Positions 22,434 through 32,296 of a DNA stretch of 64,000 nucleotides are shown here, piece by piece (position 1 is the stretch's first letter; every line of letters begins with the position of its first letter). Under the pieces are notes generated by a model. That model was not told the origin of the DNA. It did no database searches and saw only the letters and a list, made by a program, of their open reading frames with translations. Source of the stretch: Diospyros lotus (Eukaryota; Streptophyta; Magnoliopsida; Ericales; Ebenaceae); assembly GCF_014633365.1 (NCBI RefSeq), contig NC_068338.1:18362616-18426615 (forward strand), read 5' to 3'. The position numbers were made by a program, and so were the translations under genes.

Positions 22434-24134
22434 CTACGCCTTAAGCTTGCCGCTCACTCCACGCTTGCTATGCCACGCACCAGTTCTGTCACTGTTCATG
22501 GGGTTCTTCTTTGCTGCGACAGAACATTGATCAGCACGGCTACCCTTGCGGCTCATATCTATTTGGTGCTTGCGCCTCCTCATCCTGTTCTCCAATCGCA
22601 TGGCCCTCAGAGCATGGACCCTCCTCTCAATCTCCAGAGCTTCTGAGAAGTTCCAGATTCGGACAATACCTTCTTCACCTCCACAGACAATACGATCAGA
22701 ACCAATGTCCACTGAAAACAAATTGCTGCTAAACCCATGAAGCATTCTGTGGGGAGGCTCAAAATTTTTCTGGTCTGCATGATTAATTTTTGGTTTCCCC
22801 GTTGGAGAATGCCTGCTAGTCTTTAACAGCTTCCGCACGTCGATAAGCGCAAGCTTTCCATCAGCGGAAGCTGAAACAAGCCACGGGAACTCAAATGCAA
22901 GAGAATTTACGGGACCAGAGTGAGGAATCCATGTTGCAACCTGCTGGAATTTGCTCTCCAGACAATGATTGCGTATTTCAAACATGTGAATGGCCCCATC
23001 TTCTCCCCCAGTGAAGAGGAGCTTCCCAGTATGGCTTCGAGCCAAAGAATATGTATAACCAACATGAGCACTATTAACAACAGTAATTTGACTCGCAGTA
23101 TTGCAGTCCCAAATATACACATCAGATCCTGCTGCAGCAGCAACAGTGCTATCATGAGGGGCAAGATTCCAAACCCAGTCGCTGTGCCTCAAAACCCTCA
23201 GGCACTTCAATGTGGAACGGTCCCAAATACGTACGGTCATATCCCAAGAGCCACTAAAAATTCTAGTCAGATCCAGTGCAAGACAACTTATGGGCCCTTC
23301 ATGCTCCCAAAGTCGGAAGCAAGTATTCTGACTCGGAGGACCCCTCAGATTGAACAAATATGGTAGATCTTCATCTGCCTTCCATCCATGTATGAAACCA
23401 TCAGTGCCCCCAGCAACCAGAAGTTTGGCATCCGCTGCAACTGCTCTGATAGTACAGCCAAGTGGCCGAGATGATGCAATTGCCAACCCTTCTTCCATGT
23501 CCCACATTCGAACAATTGAATCATACCCGGAAGTAAAAATGAGCTTCTTAGAAGCCAAAAGAAAAACTGCACGAACTGCTTCAGTATGACCATATAGAAC
23601 ATCAATGTTATAGCGCCCCATAAATGTTTTGCTCCGAATTTCCTTCTCTACAAAGAGCTCCTTCCATGTTTTCTCGACTGAATATTCCGACCCCAAATGG
23701 GCTGAGGCTATGGGTTGCCCCCATCTCTCACAATAGAATTCCTTCCAAACTTGGTGTTCAGATGCAAGTTTATAGAAAGATGTTGATACACAGGAAGCCA
23801 CACCAAGCTCCTTTGGGTCAAGGCAATTAAATATTTTAGATATCAATGCGAAAGGAAGGTCAGTGAAGGACAGAGCATGGTTGGACAAAGCCTCATGACC
23901 AGGCAACAGTTTCCCACCACACAAGGTGACATCCCCCCTATTGGGATGAAATTCTTTATCGAGTTCTGGTTTTCCAGATTCAATTTCTATTTTGGACCCA
24001 GGCCTCAAATTATTTTTCTCACTCCGGAAGCCAAGACGGTCGAACTCAACTTGTTCCCCCGAAGTCCTATCCTCAGAATGCACCAAATGGTTTGACAAAT
24101 CAACCTCAGTAGCTTTGTCGCATTCAAATTCCAT
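22434..24134 (-). CDS. FBX2: F-box/WD40-repeat protein, FBX2-like
   Basis: A single uninterrupted 566-residue frame. Residues about 88-135 form an F-box (SFTDLPFALISKIFNCLDP, then SCVSTSFYKLAS), the SKP1-binding module of SCF ubiquitin ligases. About seven WD40 blades follow (roughly 175-490), with repeats ending in W-D, such as DSIVRMWD, WDMTVRIWD and GSDVYIWD. The C-terminus is basic (RMRRRKHQ). Family knowledge: the layout and sequence agree with Arabidopsis At5g21040 (FBX2); the inferred role is substrate recognition. The protein is slightly longer than that relative because of an acidic N-terminal extension. The start is the first ATG, preceded by stops and a probable spliced 5' UTR. No disruption is seen. 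Confidence 0.88.
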   Translation of the reverse strand: MEFECDKATEVDLSNHLVHSEDRTSGEQVEFDRLGFRSEKNNLRPGSKIEIESGKPELDKEFHPNRGDVTLCGGKLLPGHEALSNHALSFTDLPFALISKIFNCLDPKELGVASCVSTSFYKLASEHQVWKEFYCERWGQPIASAHLGSEYSVEKTWKELFVEKEIRSKTFMGRYNIDVLYGHTEAVRAVFLLASKKLIFTSGYDSIVRMWDMEEGLAIASSRPLGCTIRAVAADAKLLVAGGTDGFIHGWKADEDLPYLFNLRGPPSQNTCFRLWEHEGPISCLALDLTRIFSGSWDMTVRIWDRSTLKCLRVLRHSDWVWNLAPHDSTVAAAAGSDVYIWDCNTASQITVVNSAHVGYTYSLARSHTGKLLFTGGEDGAIHMFEIRNHCLESKFQQVATWIPHSGPVNSLAFEFPWLVSASADGKLALIDVRKLLKTSRHSPTGKPKINHADQKNFEPPHRMLHGFSSNLFSVDIGSDRIVCGGEEGIVRIWNFSEALEIERRVHALRAMRLENRMRRRKHQIDMSRKGSRADQCSVAAKKNPMNSDRTGAWHSKRGVSGKLKA

Positions 24135-24700
24135 AAAAAGTTATAACCCTACACCTAAAGTACCTAATCCCAGATCCCTCTGGCTCCAAACAGTTCAAGA
24201 ATCGGAACCCTAACAGAGCTTGAACCTGACAACAATATCTGTCAATCTAAACAAAATTAACTCCCACCAAAGAAAACCCCCAATTCGAGCAAACCCTAGA
24301 ACAGAGAACTGCACACTAGAAGCCAACTCCCAAATCCCTCGATTAGAAGGGCAAGATTGAAATCTAGAACGAGAATTGGACGATAAAAATCCAACCAAAA
24401 ATTGAAGGAAGGCAAAGGGGTAAAAAATGGAAAACAATATTAAGAGCGAGCCGGTTAGGCTTAATGTGTAATTCTACAAAAGAGAAGTAAGAGAAGATGA
24501 ATCGAGTTTGGAGGTACCTGACATAGGAACAAGCAAGCAATCGTTAGGGCAGGAGCCGGGAGGAATCGGCGGATTCGGGGCGTTCAATTTCAGAGAGAGA
24601 GAGAGAGAGATTGTGAATAAGATGTGATAAGAGGAAACGAAGAAAGAAAGATAGAGAAAGTGTCGGGAAGGAAGCTTCGCTCGGATCACCCGTTTTCAGT
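24135..24700 (-). promoter_or_regulatory. Probable 5' UTR with intron and GA/CT repeat of the F-box/WD40 gene
   Basis: On the minus strand, a donor TGTCAG|GTACC (exon end 24518) and an acceptor TTGTTGTCAG|GTTC (exon start 24225) would remove a 292-bp leader intron. This is common in plant housekeeping genes. Upstream, (CT)n on the minus strand at about 24593-24611 is typical of plant core promoters or leaders. No TATA box is evident. Confidence 0.35.
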
Positions 24701-26400
24701 GGGTTGGCACCGTCGGATTCAGATGACCGCCACATCTGAAGCTATGAAATGGCTAGGAGACGCCGTTACGGCGTTTTCAAATTATTTTTTTGTTTTGAAA
24801 ATAAAAAAAAATAATTCAACATAATTTTCAAATCATTTCTATACGAAACATTTTGAAATCATTTCGGAAATTATATAAAATGGTCAGAACCGCATTTTCA
24901 ACGACAAAGTTTATGAATTCTGATATTCCCTCCATTTTTAGTCTTCTTCGTTATTTCAATATTTTATTTCTGAATCTCAAAGTTCTCTCTTCTAGTCGTC
25001 AGAATTTACTATTCTAGGTGCTCTCTCGTCGTCTTTATTCCTTCACTTTTTATAATTATTTTTTTTTGTTGCTCTCTTGTCGAAGATCAAGCCTCACCGT
25101 CGAATCTCGAAGTGTCGTCTTAAAAAATAAAGACGAGAAAAAACGAGTAAATATGAAGACATAGGTGTAGGTATACGTGCATCTCCCTTTCCCCAACCCC
25201 ACATTTTACTTATTTTATTTTTTAATTATTAATTCAATTTGTTTATTGTCATTTTACTTCCAATTATTTATATTTATTTATATTATGTTTGAATTATTTT
25301 TTATATTAAAAATTATATTTATAAAAAAACTCTTATATTTTTTTAATTTACACTTTATCCACATTTTTATTTCTTATTTTTTTTTAAAAAATATCGTTTT
25401 CCCATTTTCATTTCGTATCAAAAACATTTCTCGTATCCGTTTTAGTGCCACTATACCCCCAACAGATGACACCACTTATGTTCGAGTTTGAACCGAAATA
25501 AGAAAGAATGAATCTTCAGGCCAAAACCAAAACAACATAATTCAATTTAATATCTAAAGACAAATACTAAATTGCTTTTAAAAAAATAAAAATGTTATTT
25601 AAATATTCAGTTATAATATTTGTGTATTAATGAATTATTATATATTTATATTAATATGATATAAAATATAATAAATTAATATATAAGTATCATAAAAAAT
25701 AATACTAAGATTAAAGCAATGAAATATTGTTACAACCTAATTATAACTAACTTACACCACCTTTTCTATTACTTAATACATCTTTACATATAAAACATTC
25801 CCAACTAACTCTAAAATGATAACAAAGACTTAGAATGTTATTAAATTTTTCCTAACCATCTAAAGACCTGTTCTGATTTACAATAACTTTTAGTTGAAAC
25901 GTTTCTAAAATTGCTCCTTCTAGTTGACTTCTTTTAGTACCCAAGGCCTCTAATACAGTTTTTTTTTCTAAACTTGTGACTTCAAAAATACTTTTTCTGT
26001 ATCATTGAGAACTATGTTGACTATTTTTGCATATTTTCTTTTTTTAATAAAATAATCATATAAACCCTTCAAATCTTAAGCCCTATTCAATTTCAAAAAA
26101 AAATATTTTTTTTTAATTTTCAACTCTAATTTTACGATATCGATGCCCTAACATTTTATGTTTTGAAAAGACATAACATTCATTTTTATAAAATTTAGAA
26201 AATGTGAAAAATGATGTTTTCGAATTCATAGTATGAAATTAAAATATTAAAAGAATTGGGTTTTCTATTTTTTCTAATAAGAGATTCAATCAATCACGGG
26301 GAGTCCCCAGTTGATATTCTCTACTTATTTGGCATTTTTTCACACTTTCCATAACATCTATTCTTTACAACTCAAGCTGAAGAAGAAGAAAAGCAAGGTA
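24701..26400. other. AT-rich intergenic stretch
   Basis: Long runs of A/T with dispersed TTTTTTA words and no gene-like frame beyond short low-complexity translations. The copia element inserts at the right edge, where the target bases ATATT occupy 26401-26405. Confidence 0.5.
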
Positions 26401-26405
26401 ATATT

Positions 26406-26795
26406 TGTTGGGAGTGTGTGTGTATGATTTTCCTTACTTGCTAAGTCTTTGGAAGTCTTCCCTAAGTCTTTGCAAGTCTTTCCTTCTTTGCTAAGTCTTG
26501 CAAAGTCATTCCAAATCTTTCCTTCATCTCCAAGGTATTCTAATCTTGGTCTCCAAGTTCAAGTTTTGCTTGGTTCCCAAGTTCTTTTAGCCTATATATA
26601 TCTCCCTAAGCTTCATTGAGTTTTAAGGAAGGAACTTGGTCTTCTTGAGTTTCCATCACTGAGAGCGAGTCCATTTTTTAAGTTCTGCTAGCTTCGATTG
26701 TTCGTAGCTACCGTTCATCAAAGAGGTCATTTCATCATGTTGAGACAATCGTCGAAGTCTATTTGCCATCGGTGCAGGACGCTAACTGTCTTCAG
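26406..26795 (+). repeat. 5' LTR, left half only
   Basis: It matches 29399-29845 except that the 3' LTR carries one extra copy of an internal repeat of about 57 bp (AAGTCTTTGGAAGTCTTCC type). It breaks off after GCTAACTGTCTTCAG. Confidence 0.85.
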
Positions 26796-26797
26796 AT

Positions 26798-27080
26798 TGT
26801 TAGAGATATAAAGAGTATATATATAAAAAGATTACACAGTAACAACCCACCCGATACAAAATATCAGTTCCAACTAATACAAAATATGGAACGTAAACTA
26901 TAACACTTAACCATTATTAGAACATCTGATAAACTTCTGATCTCAGCAACATGTACTTCTAATTAACAACAACTCATATGCGTATAGTAACAGATATTAC
27001 CAGAACTGCAAAGCGAAGAAGACGGTTGAACAACAACCACAACAACTGGAACATCAAGGAGACAGAGGAACAAAAGCAGG
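26798..27080 (-). repeat. Inverted right half of the copia LTR
   Basis: The plus-strand sequence TGTTAGAGATATAAAG through GAACAAAAGCAGG is the reverse complement of 30147 down to 29868. The segment therefore begins exactly at the LTR's outer terminus, preceded by AT, and ends within the LTR. It forms a 0.28-kb inverted repeat with the 3' LTR. Confidence 0.88.
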
Positions 27081-27082
27081 TT

Positions 27083-28837
27083 AATGTTAATACTATTCTG
27101 GAATCTATAGAAGTGGAGTTCTTTGAGAACATATTTCCTTTTAAGGAAGATAAACCCAATGTGAGTGGCCCTAAGAGAACTCATGAGGCAAATTCTTCAA
27201 AAGGCTAAGATGGACAGGAAATTGACATTGAGCCTTGAAGAAGCAAAAAGGTAAGGAAGGCCTCTTCCTTTGGCCCAATTTTTCTAACCTTTGTGTTAGA
27301 AGGCGAGCCGCAAATTTATGGTGATACAATGTCATCTCCTGATCCTCCTTATTGGAAAAAAGGCTATTAATGGTGAAATGAATTCCATCTTGCAAAACAA
27401 TACCTGAGTATTGGTTAATTTGCCACCTGGGTGTAAACTAGTCGGGTGCAGATGGATTTTTAGAAAGAAATTGAAGGCCAATGGTATTATTGATAAGTAC
27501 AAAGCTCGGCTGGTAGCTAAACGCTATCGTCAGAAAGAATGACAGGACTTATTTGACACGTATTCTCCGGTGACAAGAATCATGTCTATCAGAATGCTAG
27601 TTGCTATTATAGCGTTACACAATTTGAAAATACATCAAATGGATGTAAAAACAACATTCTTGAATAGAGATTTAGAAGAAAAAGTCTACATGAAACAACC
27701 TGAAGGGTTTGTTGTAAATGGACATGAAATGAATGTTTGTAAACTAATAAAACCTTTTTATGGGTTGAAACATGTGCCTAAACAATGGCATGAGAAATTT
27801 GATCACATAATATTATCGAATGGATTTAAGATTAATGAGTGTGATAAATGTTTTTATGTGAAAGTCATAAACCAATAATGTGTCATTGTATGCATGTATG
27901 TGGATGATATGCTGATAATGGTCACGAATCGAAGTGTTATACAATCCACAAAGTAGATGTTAAACTCTCATTTTGACATGAAAGACTTCGGTCTTGCTGA
28001 TGTCATTCTTGGAATTTGAATAATAAGGAATTTCGAAGTTCTCAGTCGCATTACATAGAGAAAGTGTTGAGAAGATTTGGTCACTTCGAGAGTAAGCCGG
28101 CAGTTACTCCATTTGATCCAAATTCAAAGTTGAAGAAAAATCATGATGAAGGTGTATCTTCTCTGGAATATGCCAGAGTTATTAGAAATCTGATGTACAT
28201 CATGAATTGTACTAGACCTGACATCGCCTACTCTGTAGGCATGCTAGCGAGATACACGAGCAATTCTGGGCATGACCATTAGGGTGCATTGGTCAGGGTA
28301 CTTAAGTACTTGAGGTACACCCTAGACTATGGATTGCACTATACAAAATATCCACATGTACTAAAAGGATTTAGTGATGCTAATTGGATCTCCGATGGTT
28401 TAGAGACTAAATCAACCAGTGGATATATGTTCACCCTAGGTGGTGCTGCTGTGTTTTTGAAGTCTTCAAAGTAGACGTGTATAGCACGGTCAACCATGGA
28501 GTTAGAGTTTATAACTTTGAACAAAGCAGACGAAGAAGCGGAGTGGCTTCGCTATTTTCTTGAAGACGTTCCATTATAGTCAAAGCCTGTTAACGCCATT
28601 TGCATATATTGTGATAACTTAGCTGCCTCAATTAGGGCTAAGAATAGTGTCTACAATGGAAAGTCAAGACACATTAGGCGCAGTCATAACTCTGTCAGAG
28701 AGTTGCTCACAAATGGAATAATCTCCATTGACTATGTGAAGTCGAAAGGAAATCTAACTGATCATCTGACGAAAGAAGTGACTCGTGAGCAAGTCAAATT
28801 TACATATTCGGGAATGGGGCTAAAGCCTTTAAAATGA
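27083..28837 (+). pseudogene. copia polyprotein remnant: reverse transcriptase and RNase H
   Basis: Frames interrupted by stops and shifts spell the copia RT landmarks: WIFRKKLKANG, the MDVKTTFLN box (usually DVKTAFLNG), YMKQPEGF, a diverged FYGLKHVPKQW and the catalytic YVDDML box. RNase H then follows, including the TRPDIAYSVGMLARY region, [10 protein letters not shown] and [12 protein letters not shown]. The ending (HLTKEVTREQV, stop at 28835-28837) is that of a normal copia polyprotein C-terminus. Everything upstream of RT is missing. Confidence 0.9.
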
Positions 28838-29398
28838 CTTTTCCGGTGGTAACCAAACTAAGTTAACTAGAGATCCTAAGATCTAGGTTAAATTGGCTAA
28901 CTGGCTAGAATAAGTCATAGTTGACACACTAAGAAACTTCTCGTTTCTCCCCATGTCTCAAAAATTGAAGAGTGTGTCCTGTCGATGTTAAAGGGAAGGT
29001 TGATATCTTGAAATAAGAGGAGTAGTGATAGGGTACTCTTAGTCAATGCTTCCCTATATGAGAGTAGAAGTGGGGTCGCTTCTATGAGAACTGTTTAATG
29101 GCTTGGGTTCTCTAGAGCTCTCATGAAACCCAGGATGCTGTCCAAGACCAAAATTAACACAATCGTATAGAACTCAGTGGATCAAGACGAGTTGTGTGTG
29201 ATGTCTATTGTCTCGATTTACCTTCAGAAGGATAGTTCAAGAGTTGGTCTTACTATTTCTTCGGTAAGTTCGATAGGCATTCACTAAGGAAGGTTCAAGT
29301 CCAAAAAACACCTTGTTGATGCATAACTTATCTATTTGCTCTCGATGACTCCATGTCGTTTTGTTTGTTGTCTGCACACACGCACTCATGTGGGGGAT

Positions 29399-30147
29399 TG
29401 TTGGGAGTGAGTGTGTGTGTATGGTTTTCCTTACTTGCTAAGTCTTTAGAAGTCTTCCCTAAATCTTTGCAAGCCTTTCCTTCCTTGCTAAGTCTTTGGA
29501 AGTCTTCCCTAAGTCTTTGCAAGTCTTTCCTTCTTTACTAAGTCTTGCAAAGTCATTCAAGTCTTTCCTTTCATCTCCAAGCTCTTCTAGTCTTACTTGG
29601 TCTCCAAGTTCAAGCTTTACTTAGTTCCCAAGTTCTTTTAGCCTATATATATCTCCCTAAGCTTCATTGAGTTTTAAGGAAGGAACTTGGTCTTCTTGAG
29701 TTTTCCATCACTGAGCGAGTCCATTTTTTGAGTTCTGCTAGCTTTGGTTGTTCGAGGTTGTCGTTCACCTGAGAGGTTGTTTCATCCTGCTGAGACAGTC
29801 GTCAAAGTCTGCTTGCCACCGGTGCAGGATGCTAACTGTCTTCAGGACAGCGCAAAGCGCAACTCGACCTGCTTTTGTTCCTCTGTCTCCTTGACATTCC
29901 AATTGAAGTGGTTGCTGTTCAACCGTCTTCTTCGCTTTGCAGTTCTGGTAATATCTGTTACTATACGCATATGAGTTGTTGCTAATTAGAAGTACATGTT
30001 GAGATCAGAAGTTTATCAGCTGTTCTAATAGTGGTTAAGTGTTGTAATTTACGTTCCATATTTTGTAATAGTTGGAACTGATATTTTGTATCGGGTGGGT
30101 TGTTACTGTGTAATCTTTTTATACATACACTCTCTGTATCCCTAACA
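29399..30147 (+). repeat. 3' LTR (749 bp) of the copia element
   Basis: Starts TGTTGGGAGTGAGTG and ends TATCCCTAACA. Internal short repeats of AAGTCTTTGCAAG/AAGTCTTCCCT occupy 29435-29560. It is followed by the target duplication ATATT. Confidence 0.9.
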
Positions 30148-30152
30148 ATATT

Positions 30153-32296
30153 AAAGCTTGGGGTCTTGGACCATAAAATTATAACCAGTAAATGGTCTCA
30201 AGGACCAATTTGACAGAACAACTGCAATAACCAACAAGCTTAAGAAGACAAACAGAGTCTCCACCAAACCACATACAGATCAGAAGACCATGCTTGATAA
30301 TGTCCAGATAACAAATGGTTAATAACAGTGAAAGGAAGTTCATGTAAGACCCCTAATAATTAATTATCCACTTTCCACATACTTATCTGCAGGACGTCCT
30401 CTTGGAATCCATGATGATATACTGAATTTCCACAGGTGGACAGACAAACAATTCAAAACCAAATTAGTTCAGGTTTTGCTTGGATCTGTAGTAAATATCT
30501 CAGGCACTATCCAGCTTTTTGTAGGAAAGAAACTACCGTATATGTGTAGTGAAATTAGATCTCCATTGCTAGCTATGTAATCTGACTAGCTTCAACCATA
30601 TACCGTCATTCTAGATTTAATTAAACAAACTTTTAAGAGACAGAGTAACTAATAACTAAGAGAAAAAGCAACAATAATATCACGGTACCAACTTTTCATT
30701 CTAATGCAAGCACCACAGCCCATTAATTGTATGTCCAGCACCACAGCCCATCGTATGCCTGTTGCTGCTATCTATGCATTCTGACTAGTTGCAACCAATA
30801 TAGCATCAATCCAGAATTAATTAAAGAAAGTAATAGGAGATGGAGTCATCAATAAATTAAAGAGGGCAATGAGAATATTTTTGCCAGCTTGTCACTCTAA
30901 TACAAGCACGTCGCATGTATATATATGCAGTTTCACAAATCAATTTGTGTTTTCACTGAAAACATTTAACCATAGTTGGACTCTTTGTTCACTTTATATA
31001 GATTTATCGAGTACATCACATTTGCTTCAAAAGAGACATTTGTGTGTGTATAAAATCTATATATGCAAAGATAGGTCTCAGCTCATGTGTGTATGTTGAT
31101 ACTGAGAACGAGAGACAATCAATAAAAAAAAAAAAAAAAAACTAGAGATTTTGGGATCAGCTGGAGGAGAAAAAATGAACCAAGTATATGAGGCAAAAAG
31201 AAAAAAAAAAAAAAGGGCAAAAACAGGGGGAAAAAAGACATAAACCAAACAAATCATTGTTTCAGCCAAGAACATAAATGAGAGAAACTCCTGGACTTTT
31301 TGGGATAACATTAAGAGCCAGTGTTGATTAGTGACTGCCAGAAGAGGGTTGCCGATGGCCACTCTAGCAACTTTTCTATGACAGCAGCCAACAGTGAGAG
31401 GCTGTGGGAGAGAAAGAATAAAAATGAAATGAAAACTATGAAAACACCTTTTTCTTGTTGTCAAAATTTTGAAAATGAAAACAAACAACCAAACACCATT
31501 TTAATGAAAATGAAAAGCCTCCCAAATACGCACTCAAAATGCATCTAACTTATGATTTTGGCATACACAAAATTTGAAACTTAACCTTATGTTTTTCTCT
31601 TTTTTATATTTTTTAAAAAAAATGTAGTATTTCCTATTTCTCAATGATATTCCATGATCAAGACAATTGGTTGAATCCTGTCTAACTGTTTCATAGAAGT
31701 TCATCGATATCTTTTTCCAAAATTTCTCCTTTGCCCCTTCTCTTGTTCCATATATCTTTTTTAGGTAGGAAAAACATCATTAGATACACAGTGAAGTGAA
31801 ATCCAACAATAACAGTTTGTAACACATGCCTAACAACCACAACTTATGAACCATTACATAGATCATATTGAACGTAGACCTCAACAGAAAAAATAAAAAG
31901 TACCTAAAAAGGCAACTAGGAAATCAACCTCATCACACACATGATCACTGTTTGACGAGATGTATATGTAATTGGCCTTTTTACTTGTTAGATTACTGGG
32001 AAGTTGTGTCAACGGAATATCCAAAAGGAATATCCAAAAGCCAAAACGGGCATCAAGTAGAACCTGACCATACAACAAATTGACTGGCTTCTATTTGAAT
32101 TATCATTATTCAAGAATTAACCAACACATTTCTTGCTATTCTTACACGTTGTTCAATGCTTGGTTACCTGGACCATTGTGGTTGTGAAGACTGTAGATAT
32201 CTAGTCTGTAGTTGAATTAGTAGTAAGCAGATTTGGCGACTTTCCCGTGCAGCAGTTGCCAATAGCAAAGCCTCAGAACGTTGGCTTCACATGTAG
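30153..32296. other. Intergenic region with an imperfect duplication and A-runs
   Basis: No gene was recognised. Two related segments of about 160-190 bp (about 30565-30715 and 30765-30910) share CTGACTAG-TTCAACCA, a TTAATTAAA block and CACTCTAATACAAGCAC-like ends. A17-18 and A14 runs occur near 31122-31140 and 31200-31214. The minus-strand open frame at 31078-31488 is mostly a translation of these A/T runs. The last few hundred bases should include the PPR gene's 3' UTR. Confidence 0.45.

Larger units (their letters stand above)
26406..30147 (+). mobile_element. Rearranged Ty1/copia retrotransposon with intact target duplication
   Basis: The element is flanked by identical ATATT (26401-26405 and 30148-30152). 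It starts TGTTGGGAGTG and ends CCCTAACA. The interior retains RT and RNase H with stops; gag, protease and integrase are absent. The 3' LTR (29399-30147, 749 bp) follows the purine tract ATGTGGGGGAT. The 5' LTR is abnormal: its first 390 bp (26406-26795) match the 3' LTR, but the following 26798-27080 is the reverse complement of the last 280 bp of that LTR, and this runs directly into coding sequence. No primer-binding site remains. The copy is dead. Confidence 0.9.

Noticed and set aside
22511..24095. Plus-strand open frames opposite the F-box/WD40 gene
   Set aside because: They are antisense shadows of an intact coding sequence with clear F-box and WD40 motifs.
31078..31488. 136-codon minus-strand frame
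   Set aside because: Composed largely of Phe/Leu runs from A/T homopolymers; no domain.
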